Assembly: GCA_047608145.1 (NCBI GenBank)
Contig: JASGDC010000022.1
Coordinates: 54,864 to 118,863, forward strand
DNA: 64,000 nt
Direction of reading: 5' to 3'
From: JASGDC01 sp047608145
GTDB taxonomy: Bacteria > Actinomycetota > Actinomycetes > Actinomycetales > Micrococcaceae
The notes under the pieces were generated by a model. The model made no database searches, was not told the origin of the DNA, and saw only the letters and a list, made by a program, of their open reading frames with translations. The position numbers were made by a program, and so were the translations under genes. Positions 53,461-61,610 of this stretch are shown one piece after another; the stretch's first letter is position 1, and each line of letters starts with the position of its first letter.

Positions 53461-55815
53461 ATGAAACATAAAGATATTATCGACAAGATGACTTTAGAAG
53501 AAAAAGCATCGCTCACTTCAGGTGCTAACTTTTGGAATACGAAATCAATAGAACGCTTGGATATTCCAAAGATTTCGATGTCAGATGGTCCGCATGGATT
53601 GCGTAAACAAGCTGGTAAAGAAGACCACTTAGGTGTAAACGGTAGTATACCTGCAACTTGTTATCCGACAGCAGCAACTATTGCCAATAGCTGGGATAAA
53701 AAGTTAGCACACAGTATAGGTAAAGGTGTTGGAAAAGAAACAAAAGCTGAAGGTGTCAGTATTATCCTTGGTCCAGGTATGAATATTAAGCGTAATCCAC
53801 TTGGTGGCCGTAGTTTTGAGTACTTCTCTGAAGACCCACATTTAACAGGTGAATTAGCAAGTGAAATGGTAAAGGGTATCCAAGAAAATGGGATTTCTGC
53901 TTGCCCTAAGCACTATGCGGTAAACAGTCAAGAAACTATGCGTATTACTATTGATGAAGTTGTCGATGAGCGTTCATTGCGCGAAATATATTTAAGTGCT
54001 TTTGAAAAGGTAGTTAAGATTGCTAAGCCAAAGACTATTATGACTTCATATAACAAAGTAAATGGCGAGTATACTAACGAAAATACCCATCTAAATAATG
54101 AAATTCTACGTGATGAATGGGGTTATGAAGGTGTTACCACTACTGACTGGGCCGGTAACGCAGATCGTGTTAGAGGTATAATCGCTGGTAATTCACTAGA
54201 AATGCCGAGATCTCATGGTCTTTCTGATGCTCAAGTTGTAGCTGCAGTTAAAGATGGTAGCTTAGCTGAATCAGTGTTAGACGACGTTGTCGATAAACTA
54301 CTTACTCTGATTGCTGAAACTAAACTAAATGATAAAGATTTACCTAAAGCTGATTTTGAAGCTCATCATGAAGATGCAATTAAGGCAGCGGAACAAGCAA
54401 TCGTGCTAATGAAAAATAAGAATGAAGCATTGCCATTGGCAAAGCAGGAAAAAGTTGCTGTTATTGGTGACTTTGCTAAGGCTCCACGTTTCCAAGGTTC
54501 AGGTAGTTCACGAGTAAACGCATATAAGATTTCAGCCCCACTTGAAGCTTTAGAAGAATCTGATTTGGATGTTATTGGCTATGCACAAGGATTTAAGCGT
54601 GCAGGCGGTCGCAGCAAGAAATTAAAAGATGAAGCTCTTGAATTAGCTCAGCAAGCAGATACGTTACTAGTGTTTATGGGCCTTGATGAGACTTCAGAAT
54701 CTGAAGGCTATGATCGTGATAATTTAGCACTTGCTAAGAATCAACTGGTACTACTAGACGAACTAAGCCGTCTTGGTAAGAAAGTTATCGTAGTTCTAGT
54801 TGGCGGTAGTGCAATAGAGATACCATTTGTTAATGGGGTTGATGCTATCGTTAATACTTACCTAGCTGGTCAAGGTATAGGTGCAGCAGTAACTAATATC
54901 CTAACCGGTAAGGTAAATCCTAGTGGTAAGTTAAGTGAGACTTTCCCAATTAAATATAGTGATATGCCGAATGCTGACTATTATCCAGGTCAAGAACAGA
55001 CTGCAGAGCATCGTGAAGGTATCTTCGTAGGTTATCGTTACTATGACACTGCAGATGTGTCAGTTCAGTTCCCATTTGGTTATGGACTTTCATATACTAC
55101 TTTCGAATATAGTGATCTTGAAGCTGATGAAGATGGTGTTACTTTCACAGTAACTAACGCTGGTGATGTTGCTGGTGCTGAGGTAGCTCAACTTTATGTG
55201 GCAAAGAAAGATTCAAAGATTTTCCGTGCTGCTAAGGAACTTCGTGGTTTTGAAAAAGTTTACCTAGAGCCAGGCGAAAGCAAGGAAGTGACTCTGTACT
55301 TAAATGATCGAGATTTTACTCACTACAGTGCGACTAAGGAAGACTGGGTAATTGAAGGTGGTGAATACGAAATCCTAGTCGGTAGTTCAAGTGCTGATAT
55401 TAAGCTGTGCGAAACTATCAAAATTGATGGAGATGCTGATACTGAAGAATACAGTATTGGCAAGTATCCAAGCTATGCAAAGGCTAAAGTAAATCATGTT
55501 CCAGATAAAGAATTTCATGAATTGCTTGGTTACACTCCACCAAGTCCAAATTGGGATTTAAATGCGAAGCTAGATATGGACACTACTGTCTTGCAGGCTC
55601 GCAAATACCACTGGCTTGGAAAAGTTACTTATGGGCTGATGAAAACAGTGAAGAAGGGTATCGATGTAGCGCCAAGGAAAGAAAAAGCTTTAATGGCTGC
55701 AATGGTTGAGTCCTTCATGCAAAGGCCACTTGGGTCACTAATACACTATAGTGGTGGAAGTCTTAATGAAAAGATGGTGCAGAAGTACTTGGATATTATG
55801 AATAGGAATAAGTAA
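53461..55815 (+). CDS. Glycoside hydrolase family 3 beta-glucosidase-like enzyme
   Basis: 784 residues. GH3 (alpha/beta)8 domain: MSDGPHGLRKQ, LGPGMNIKRNPLGGRSFEYFSEDP, ACPKHYAVNSQE, and the nucleophile Asp in YEGVTTTDWAGNADRVRG (about residue 230). Second domain (VIGDFAKAPRFQGSGSSRV; TLLVFMGLDETSESEGYDRD with the acid/base Glu) and a C-terminal fibronectin-III-like domain (GAEVAQLYVAKKDSKIFRAA, ELRGFEKVYLEPGE). No signal peptide, so cytoplasmic; it would act on imported oligosaccharides. No transporter adjoins. Confidence 0.9.
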   Translation: MKHKDIIDKMTLEEKASLTSGANFWNTKSIERLDIPKISMSDGPHGLRKQAGKEDHLGVNGSIPATCYPTAATIANSWDKKLAHSIGKGVGKETKAEGVSIILGPGMNIKRNPLGGRSFEYFSEDPHLTGELASEMVKGIQENGISACPKHYAVNSQETMRITIDEVVDERSLREIYLSAFEKVVKIAKPKTIMTSYNKVNGEYTNENTHLNNEILRDEWGYEGVTTTDWAGNADRVRGIIAGNSLEMPRSHGLSDAQVVAAVKDGSLAESVLDDVVDKLLTLIAETKLNDKDLPKADFEAHHEDAIKAAEQAIVLMKNKNEALPLAKQEKVAVIGDFAKAPRFQGSGSSRVNAYKISAPLEALEESDLDVIGYAQGFKRAGGRSKKLKDEALELAQQADTLLVFMGLDETSESEGYDRDNLALAKNQLVLLDELSRLGKKVIVVLVGGSAIEIPFVNGVDAIVNTYLAGQGIGAAVTNILTGKVNPSGKLSETFPIKYSDMPNADYYPGQEQTAEHREGIFVGYRYYDTADVSVQFPFGYGLSYTTFEYSDLEADEDGVTFTVTNAGDVAGAEVAQLYVAKKDSKIFRAAKELRGFEKVYLEPGESKEVTLYLNDRDFTHYSATKEDWVIEGGEYEILVGSSSADIKLCETIKIDGDADTEEYSIGKYPSYAKAKVNHVPDKEFHELLGYTPPSPNWDLNAKLDMDTTVLQARKYHWLGKVTYGLMKTVKKGIDVAPRKEKALMAAMVESFMQRPLGSLIHYSGGSLNEKMVQKYLDIMNRNK

Positions 55816-55847
55816 TCAAGTTTCGTATCCTGACTTTTAAATTAGTT

Positions 55848-55888
55848 AAGGCCGGTTAAGCAAATAATTCTTGCTGACCGGCCTTTTA
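55848..55888 (+). terminator. Terminator after the GH3 gene
   Basis: AAGGCCGGTTAAGCAA...TTGCTGACCGGCCTT, with a short loop and a T-run (TTTTATT); GC-rich stem. Confidence 0.9.
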
Positions 55889-55895
55889 TTAAACT

Positions 55896-55911
55896 TGTTT
55901 CACGTGAAACA
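55896..55911. promoter_or_regulatory. parS: parS site (perfect)
   Basis: TGTTTCACGTGAAACA within a longer perfect palindrome (AACTTGTTTCACGTGAAACA and its complement side) immediately upstream of the hipBA operator region. Confidence 0.93.
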
Positions 55912-55922
55912 AGTTAGTTTAA

Positions 55923-55964
55923 TATAAAATTTAATGTTTGTTATTTAATACATTAAATTTTATA
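55923..55964. promoter_or_regulatory. Palindrome upstream of hipB (possible HipB operator)
   Basis: TATAAAATTTAATG (55923-55936) and CATTAAATTTTATA (55951-55964) form a perfect 14-bp inverted repeat with a 14-nt centre, 33 bp before the hipB start. HipB usually binds palindromes in its own promoter, so an operator is likely. Confidence 0.6.
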
Positions 55965-55997
55965 ATGTAGTTAATTGCAAATATTAAGGTGGATATT

Positions 55998-56300
55998 GTG
56001 AGTTCAAGGCCGACAAACCGTAGAGTGCTGATAAGTGCTCGTGATATTGGAGAGAATCTAACTAACTGGCGTAAACTTTTGAATCTAACAGCCGAACAAG
56101 TGGCCGATCGAGCAGGGATAGCTCGTTCCACGTTGTACAAAATAGAAAATGGTGACCCAGGTGTTAGTTTCAAAGCTGTATTAAGCGTGGCCAAAGGGTT
56201 AGGAATATTAGATTCATTTGTTAAAGCCGCAGATCCGTATGAAACGGATTTAGGTAGGCTCCGCATTGATCAAACTTTACCTAAGCGGGTAAGACGATAA
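55998..56300 (+). CDS. HipB-like antitoxin (HTH)
   Basis: About 100 residues with a Cro/CI-type helix-turn-helix (TNWRKLLNLTAEQVADRAGI, ARSTLYKIENGDPGVSFKAV). GTG start at 55998 with AAGGTGG 7 nt upstream; GTG 55989 lies on the ribosome-binding site and is unlikely. Directly precedes hipA (overlap of one base) and probably represses the operon and neutralises HipA. Confidence 0.88.
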   Translation: MSSRPTNRRVLISARDIGENLTNWRKLLNLTAEQVADRAGIARSTLYKIENGDPGVSFKAVLSVAKGLGILDSFVKAADPYETDLGRLRIDQTLPKRVRR

Positions 56301-57538
56301 TGAAAATAACAGCATACCTTGAATTAGCTGATGAACTTTTGCTTGTGGGCAATGCGTATACTGGCTTTCGACAAGGTAAATTAAGTGGCACTTTTTCTTA
56401 TAGTGATACTTATATCAATCATGCAACAGCTTATGCAATTGACCCTTCACTATCTTTAACTTCCGGGCCTTGGCCATTGCCACGAGGGCTTCCAAGGGCT
56501 TTTACTGATTCGGCTCCAGATCGTTGGGGGCGTAGTTTAATTATGAAAAAGTTGACCACGCAAACTGGGCATATCCCAAACTTAGATGATCGAGATTTTT
56601 TACTTAGAGTTAGTGATGACACTAGACAAGGTGCCTTGCGATTTAAAGTAGAAGGTAAAAAAGAGTTTCAAAGCCCAGATTCTTATGTTCCCCCGCTGTT
56701 TTCTTTGCCAAAACTGATGCATGCTGCAGAAGAAGTGACAAAAGATAATGCATTATTAGCACATCAAGCAATTAAAATGCTTTTAGATGCCGGTAGTGGT
56801 TCATTGGGAGGTGCACGGCCTAAAGCTTCTGTTGATAATAATGGACAGCTTGCAATTGCAAAATTTCCACACCATCACGATGATTGGGATGTGATTACTT
56901 GGGAGAAAATTGCCTTAGATTTGGCAAAGAATGCTGGTATTAATACTCCAGTAAGTTCACTTGTGAATATTGATGATAAAGCTGTTTTGGTAATTGATAG
57001 ATTTGATCGCGAGCAAAATCGAAGAATTGGTTATATGAGTGCTATGACTATGATTGAAGCAAGAGATGGCGAATCTCATGATTATTTTGATTTAGTAGAT
57101 GTGCTACCCGATAATTTAGTAAATACCACGGACAATTTAAAAGAATTATTTCGGAGAATAATATTCTCAATTGCAATCAACAATACTGATGATCATTTAC
57201 GGAATCATGGATTTTTAAGAAGACAAGAAGGTTGGGAGCTATCTCCAGTATTTGATATTAACCCTAACCCAGTTCAAAATTCCCAGAGGCAGACCACTAT
57301 CTTAGGTGAAATTAGCCCAGAAAAAGAATTGGTAGCACTTATGAATAATTGTGACTCTTTTGGTTTATCTAAAGATAATGCAAAAGTAATTATTAGAAAA
57401 GTGTCTGAAGCTGTATCGGATTGGATAAAAGTTGCTAATAACTTTGGTATTAAAAAGGGTGAACAAAAACTTTTTGAGCCAATGTTTTCTCGTAGACTTG
57501 AGTTGTTAAAAACTCATATTTGCCAAGAACAGCCTTGA
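56300..57538 (+). CDS. HipA-like Ser/Thr kinase toxin
   Basis: 412-residue HipA-family kinase; in E. coli HipA phosphorylates glutamyl-tRNA synthetase and induces persistence. Layout: N-terminal domain, nucleotide-binding region DAGSGSLGGARPKASVDNNG (about residue 170), catalytic SIAINNTDDHLRNHGFLRRQ (Asp and His), then DINPNP. Couple genes make this a type II toxin-antitoxin module. It is bracketed by a parS site on each side and a 26-bp hairpin after it. Target unknown. Confidence 0.88.
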   Translation: MKITAYLELADELLLVGNAYTGFRQGKLSGTFSYSDTYINHATAYAIDPSLSLTSGPWPLPRGLPRAFTDSAPDRWGRSLIMKKLTTQTGHIPNLDDRDFLLRVSDDTRQGALRFKVEGKKEFQSPDSYVPPLFSLPKLMHAAEEVTKDNALLAHQAIKMLLDAGSGSLGGARPKASVDNNGQLAIAKFPHHHDDWDVITWEKIALDLAKNAGINTPVSSLVNIDDKAVLVIDRFDREQNRRIGYMSAMTMIEARDGESHDYFDLVDVLPDNLVNTTDNLKELFRRIIFSIAINNTDDHLRNHGFLRRQEGWELSPVFDINPNPVQNSQRQTTILGEISPEKELVALMNNCDSFGLSKDNAKVIIRKVSEAVSDWIKVANNFGIKKGEQKLFEPMFSRRLELLKTHICQEQP

Positions 57539-57556
57539 AGCTGATGAAGGTATTCT

Positions 57557-57622
57557 AAATTCACCCTAACTCATTAAATACACCCCTTATTTGAACTGTA
57601 TTTAATGAGTTAGGGTGAATTT
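57557..57622. repeat. 26-bp perfect hairpin after hipA
   Basis: Arms 57557-57582 and 57597-57622 (starting AAATTCACCCTAACTCATTA) are perfectly complementary, with 14-nt loop CCCCTTATTTGAAC. Lies between hipA and the convergent malY, and its right arm touches a parS site. Longer than usual terminators and without a T-run; may still end both transcripts. Confidence 0.9.
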
Positions 57623-57637
57623 GTTTCACGTGAAACA
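57622..57637. promoter_or_regulatory. parS: parS site (perfect)
   Basis: TGTTTCACGTGAAACA, second perfect site of the pair bracketing hipBA (about 1.7 kb from the first). Confidence 0.93.
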
Positions 57638-57642
57638 TAAGA

Positions 57643-58842
57643 TTAGCGGTTTTTAATGGAGTCGCCCATTCTAGTGATAGCTTCAGTGAGAATATCTTGG
57701 TTAGTAGCGAAATTTAGTCGCACAAAGTCTTCGCCGCCTGAGCCAAATACATGTCCCGAACTCAACGCAACTTTGGCATTTTCTAAGAAATATTTTGCAG
57801 GACCTGCTAAGTCAGAGACTTTAGGTGGTTCAGCGCTCTTTTCGGTATCTTCATTAAGGTTTAATGCGCTACAGTCAATCCAAGCTAAGTAAGTGCCTTC
57901 TGGCTCTCGATATTTAGCTTCTGGAAGGTGTTTAGCTAGTAGTTTAGTAACTAACTTACGATTAGAATCTAAGCCTGCCAGTAATGCGTCTAGCCACTCA
58001 CTACCACCTCGGTAAGCAGCTGTTTGGGCAATAATACCAATGTGGCTTGGTCCATGTTTAATCCCAGCAGCTAACTTTTCTAAGTCCTTGGTGGCTTTAG
58101 AGCCGGCAATCAATAACGCAGCTTTCAATCCGGCAAGATTCCACGCCTTAGAAGCTGAAGTTAGGGCGAAATCGTTTTCGGCTCCAGCAACACTTAGATA
58201 TGGTGTAAATTTAGCGCCTGTCATAACTAGTAGGGCATGAATTTCATCAGAGATAACTCGTACTTTGTATTCATTTGCTAGCTGTGCGACTTTTTCTAAC
58301 TCTTCACGGCTATGCACTACCCCACCTGGGTTATGCGGGTTGCTCATTAGGTAAACAGCATTATTATCTTTTAACTTCTTGAAAGTTTCTTCAAGTGTAT
58401 CCAAATCTAGACGCCCATCAGTACCAACAGGCGCTTCAGCAATTTCGCATTCAGCTGCACGAGCAGCACCATAAAATGGTGTGTAAACAGGGTTATTTAG
58501 CACTACTGTGTCGCCAGGTTTAGTTAATAATTTCAATAGCTCGCCAATGCCTGACATCACATCGGTAACTGGCAAGATTTGCTCAATACTTAAATCTTCC
58601 CAACCCCAACGTGCTGCAGCAAAATGAATTAACGCTTCACCCATTGGATTGCCTGCAGGGTAGCCGGTGTCTCCTAGCTCAATAGCTCGATACAGCGCTT
58701 CTTTTACGACAGGGGCTTGAGTAGTGTCCATCTCAGCCACCCAGAGTGGTAATACATCTTTAGGGTATGCTTGCCACTTGGCACTAGTACGTTTTTGTAA
58801 GTCAGTAAGTGATAATTGTTCTAATGGATTTTCGATTGTCAT
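57643..58842 (-). CDS. MalY/PatB-type cystathionine beta-lyase/aminotransferase
   Basis: 399-residue PLP enzyme of the class I/II fold. Conserved regions: LPLWVAEMDTTQAPVVKEAL, NPHNPGGVVHSREELEKV, VRVISDEIHALLVMTGAKFTP, and PLP-Lys in LTSASKAWNLAGLKAALLIA (about residue 240). This set fits cystathionine/cysteine beta-lyase (MalY/PatB) rather than a canonical aspartate aminotransferase. It follows a small hypothetical gene by 8 bp in an operon-like pair. Confidence 0.87.
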   Translation of the reverse strand: MTIENPLEQLSLTDLQKRTSAKWQAYPKDVLPLWVAEMDTTQAPVVKEALYRAIELGDTGYPAGNPMGEALIHFAAARWGWEDLSIEQILPVTDVMSGIGELLKLLTKPGDTVVLNNPVYTPFYGAARAAECEIAEAPVGTDGRLDLDTLEETFKKLKDNNAVYLMSNPHNPGGVVHSREELEKVAQLANEYKVRVISDEIHALLVMTGAKFTPYLSVAGAENDFALTSASKAWNLAGLKAALLIAGSKATKDLEKLAAGIKHGPSHIGIIAQTAAYRGGSEWLDALLAGLDSNRKLVTKLLAKHLPEAKYREPEGTYLAWIDCSALNLNEDTEKSAEPPKVSDLAGPAKYFLENAKVALSSGHVFGSGGEDFVRLNFATNQDILTEAITRMGDSIKNR

Positions 58843-58850
58843 AATAAAAC

Positions 58851-59144
58851 CTAGCTATTACTTTGATGTCGAGCTGCCCCGACTATATTGATAATTAATT
58901 TATTATTGCTAAAGACGCCAGTCTTGGCGCCATTGTTTGGCTTAGTTTTTCCCACAATATTTAAGCCGTGTTTCTTTTGAGATTCAGTTATTTCGCCAGT
59001 GCGTTTTTTATCGTTTTTAACTGGCTTTAGACGATAAACTTTCCCATCAGGGAATTCGAGATCCTTTGTAGGTTTGCCGTTTTCAATATCATCTAAAATG
59101 TCTGCAAACTGGCTAAAAAGGTTTGCGTATTCTTTTGCTTTCAT
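58851..59144 (-). CDS. Small hypothetical protein upstream of malY-like gene
   Basis: 97 residues, Lys-rich, no membrane segment: YANLFSQFADILDDIENGKP, then FPDGKVYRLKPVKNDKKRTG and a basic middle, ending GAARHQSNS. No family recognised. 8 bp before the MalY/PatB-like gene and in the same direction. The ATG at 59144 has no strong ribosome-binding site; coding is supported mainly by the open frame and spacing. Confidence 0.5.
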   Translation of the reverse strand: MKAKEYANLFSQFADILDDIENGKPTKDLEFPDGKVYRLKPVKNDKKRTGEITESQKKHGLNIVGKTKPNNGAKTGVFSNNKLIINIVGAARHQSNS

Positions 59145-59237
59145 GATTATTAGTATAAACCTAAGTTTCTATACCACTAGGTATGGGAGCAGTTAGGCTA
59201 TAGCATGTTCATAATATTGAATGAAGTAAATGCCATA

Positions 59238-60869
59238 TCATGTTCGTGGTTTGCTTATCCTGTAGGTACTAATTGCAATTATTATTAGGGCAATCGTTCC
59301 TATCGCCAAGGGCAAGTATTTTTGCACTAAGCTCTTCCAGTATTCTTCTTTATTATTTAGCACTTCGATGGTTCCATGTTGGAAGTTTTGTTTGGTAACA
59401 CCATCTTGTGTGATAGAGAAGTTTGTTGGCACACCATAAGTTCCAGTTATTCCACCGTTTTTATCCCATTGTGTTTTGATACTGTTTTCGATGAAGAATG
59501 TTCCTGTTTTGGAGTTTACAAGGTCGCCGTTTGTGAAGTTTTGGATAGTTGTGTTGCCTATTTTGTGTTGGTTACTTTTTGTGTCTCCTGTGATGGCTTT
59601 GCCACCGTTTTTTAGCCAGCCATCTCTTAAGGGTGCAATAACTGGGTGTGTGGCTTCATTTGTGGTTTTGATGTAGTAACCAGGTAGAGCTTTCATAGCT
59701 GTGGATAGGGTTGTGAAGTTTGTTGATAGTAGTTTGCGTGTGTTTTTATCCACTATAGAACCGCTTTGGATTCCTACCGCTTTAGTTCCGATAAAGGCTC
59801 CGTCGCCACTATCTCCGGGGTATGAGTCAAGGTTGGTGGCAAAGCCATCGATGTAAGTGCCTTCGTTCATGTCTTGGCTACGAATATCAATTATCTTTCC
59901 ACAGGTAACTCCTGTGTAGCTGCCACTTTTACAGATTGGTGCTCCAGGTATTGGGTCTGTAGTTCCAGTTATTTGGATATCTGGCTCCGTGCCGTGGGAA
60001 TCTATAGTAGGTGGGTTAGGTAATGACTGGTCTTTTAACTTAATAGCACTTACATCAGCAGAGACTTTACTATCAGGAGCAAAATTCACAATACCGTAAG
60101 TGCCAGCTTCAAGGGTGTTAGCACCCTTTTTCACAGTAATATTATTAGTTTTAGTGCCTTCCTTACAGTGTCCAGCTGAAACCCGTGCGTTGCTACCGTC
60201 AGGAGCTATGGCTGGAAAAGCAAACGAACAAGTAAGTTCAAGGTCATCTGGCTGCATAGTGTAGAAAGTATTGACTGATTCAACCAGGTTGGAACTAACT
60301 CCAGCAGTTAATTGAGAAAGCTGCTCCATCGGCATATTTTCCACTTTGATATTAGGTGGTAATTCGCCAAGCTCATCTATATCAGCAGTTTGTTCTGCTT
60401 TCATAGCCACTCTAATAGTCATAGTATCCGGGTTATCATAGCGATAACTAGCAGCGTTATAGTCAGGGAACTTTGCTTTGCCTTCACTAAAAACATGTTG
60501 CACATCGCTATACCTATATTCAGTCTTGACAACCTTAGCATCAACTTGTTTAGCAAAAGAGTTTAAAACCTTATTGCTAGGGTCGGTACTACTAATAAAG
60601 AGCTGATTACCCTCAAACCAAACACCACCAAACACAGGAACACTGGTTAATTCCTTAAACCTAGCAGTTACTATTTCAGCTTGATTACCAATCAGGTTAA
60701 ACTGATCTAATGTTAAATTAGCAGATTTCAAAGACTCAGAAAAAGAATGCGAAGTTTCGCCTTCGTCAGTCTGCTCAAACCCAAAAGCAGGAGTATTAAG
60801 GCTAAAGCCTACAAGAACTACAGAAAAAATTGCTACATACTTTAAGAAGTACCAGCCAATCTGCTTCAT
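59238..60869 (-). CDS. Secreted, membrane-anchored S1 serine protease with LGFP-like repeats
   Basis: 543 residues. Signal peptide (YFLKYVAIFSVVLVGFSLNT) with AFG cleavage; a pro-region (NLIGNQAEIVTARFKELTSV, VWFEGNQLFISSTDPSNKVL) like streptogrisin/alpha-lytic proteases; a trypsin-like catalytic domain with His in RVSAGHCKEG, Asp in VSADVSAIKL and Ser in DSYPGDSGDGAFIGTKAVGI; two or three LGFP-like cell-wall-associated repeats (RDGWLKNGGKAITGDTKSNQ, WDKNGGITGTYGVPTNFSIT); a C-terminal helix (LAIGTIALIIIAISTYRISK). The usual GDSGG is GDSGD here, unusual but the Ser and its surroundings remain. Probably a cell-surface protease. Confidence 0.8.
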   Translation of the reverse strand: MKQIGWYFLKYVAIFSVVLVGFSLNTPAFGFEQTDEGETSHSFSESLKSANLTLDQFNLIGNQAEIVTARFKELTSVPVFGGVWFEGNQLFISSTDPSNKVLNSFAKQVDAKVVKTEYRYSDVQHVFSEGKAKFPDYNAASYRYDNPDTMTIRVAMKAEQTADIDELGELPPNIKVENMPMEQLSQLTAGVSSNLVESVNTFYTMQPDDLELTCSFAFPAIAPDGSNARVSAGHCKEGTKTNNITVKKGANTLEAGTYGIVNFAPDSKVSADVSAIKLKDQSLPNPPTIDSHGTEPDIQITGTTDPIPGAPICKSGSYTGVTCGKIIDIRSQDMNEGTYIDGFATNLDSYPGDSGDGAFIGTKAVGIQSGSIVDKNTRKLLSTNFTTLSTAMKALPGYYIKTTNEATHPVIAPLRDGWLKNGGKAITGDTKSNQHKIGNTTIQNFTNGDLVNSKTGTFFIENSIKTQWDKNGGITGTYGVPTNFSITQDGVTKQNFQHGTIEVLNNKEEYWKSLVQKYLPLAIGTIALIIIAISTYRISKPRT

Positions 60870-60967
60870 ACTCTCCGCTTACTATAGTGCATGATAAACC
60901 TTGCTTGTAATAGTGCTATATTTAGTTCTTTCAGGAAGATTTTCTTTTATAAATGGAGAGTAGAGTT

Positions 60968-61516
60968 TTATTTATTCCCACGATTACCACACAAGAGTAA
61001 ACTAGCGCCAATAATTACTACAGCCAAGGCAATGGAACTTAAATTTGATTGCTTAGTTATTACCTGTTCGGAACTAAATTCTTTAGAAGGTTCACGTGTG
61101 TTATTTGAGAAGTCATTAATATCTTTAAGTGCAAATTCTGCTAATAAAGCACTTGATGCGACAAAAAAGCCCCAAAGCCCAAGTATCCAATCATTATTCG
61201 AGAATGATGAAGTTGCGGCAATACCACCTAATAAAACATGAGCACCAAAGTCTCTAAAATAATATAAATAGAAATCAAGATATTCCTTGCCACCGTATAT
61301 TTCAGATAGTTTATTTCGTGTTAACCAAGGCACAAGAATTACAAGTGAAAAGAGCCCAAACATAATCCAAGTATGTAAAGTTGCTTCATTTCTTTTCCCT
61401 ACAATAAGTTCCAACATAGATAGTATTAATAATGCAATAGCTCCTGTGAGTATTAATATGCGTGGATTTTGTAAACTTTTCCACCAAGCAACTTTGGGCT
61501 TATTTTTTCTTTCCAT
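60968..61516 (-). CDS. Multi-pass membrane protein of unknown function
   Basis: 182 residues with a basic cytoplasmic N-terminus (MERKNKPKVAWWKSLQNPRI) and about five hydrophobic helices (LILTGAIALLILSMLELIVG, HTWIMFGLFSLVILVPWL, HVLLGGIAATSSF, ILGLWGFFVASSALLAEFAL, LSSIALAVVIIGASLLLCG). No family is recognised. Lies between the protease and the surface-protein pseudogene, all in one direction. Confidence 0.6.
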   Translation of the reverse strand: MERKNKPKVAWWKSLQNPRILILTGAIALLILSMLELIVGKRNEATLHTWIMFGLFSLVILVPWLTRNKLSEIYGGKEYLDFYLYYFRDFGAHVLLGGIAATSSFSNNDWILGLWGFFVASSALLAEFALKDINDFSNNTREPSKEFSSEQVITKQSNLSSIALAVVIIGASLLLCGNRGNK

Positions 61517-61553
61517 AATAATATCTATACGAAGTTAACTTATCTTTTAATAT

Positions 61554-61586
61554 TTGTGGGGTATCTAGCTGCTAGATACCCCACAA
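61554..61586. terminator. Terminator hairpin after the surface-protein pseudogene
   Basis: TTGTGGGGTATCTAG/CTAGATACCCCACAA perfect 15-bp stem with a 3-nt loop, between the surface-protein pseudogene and the membrane-protein gene. Confidence 0.85.
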
Positions 61587-61610
61587 AAGAAAAGTTGGAT
61601 TTAAAGTCCT

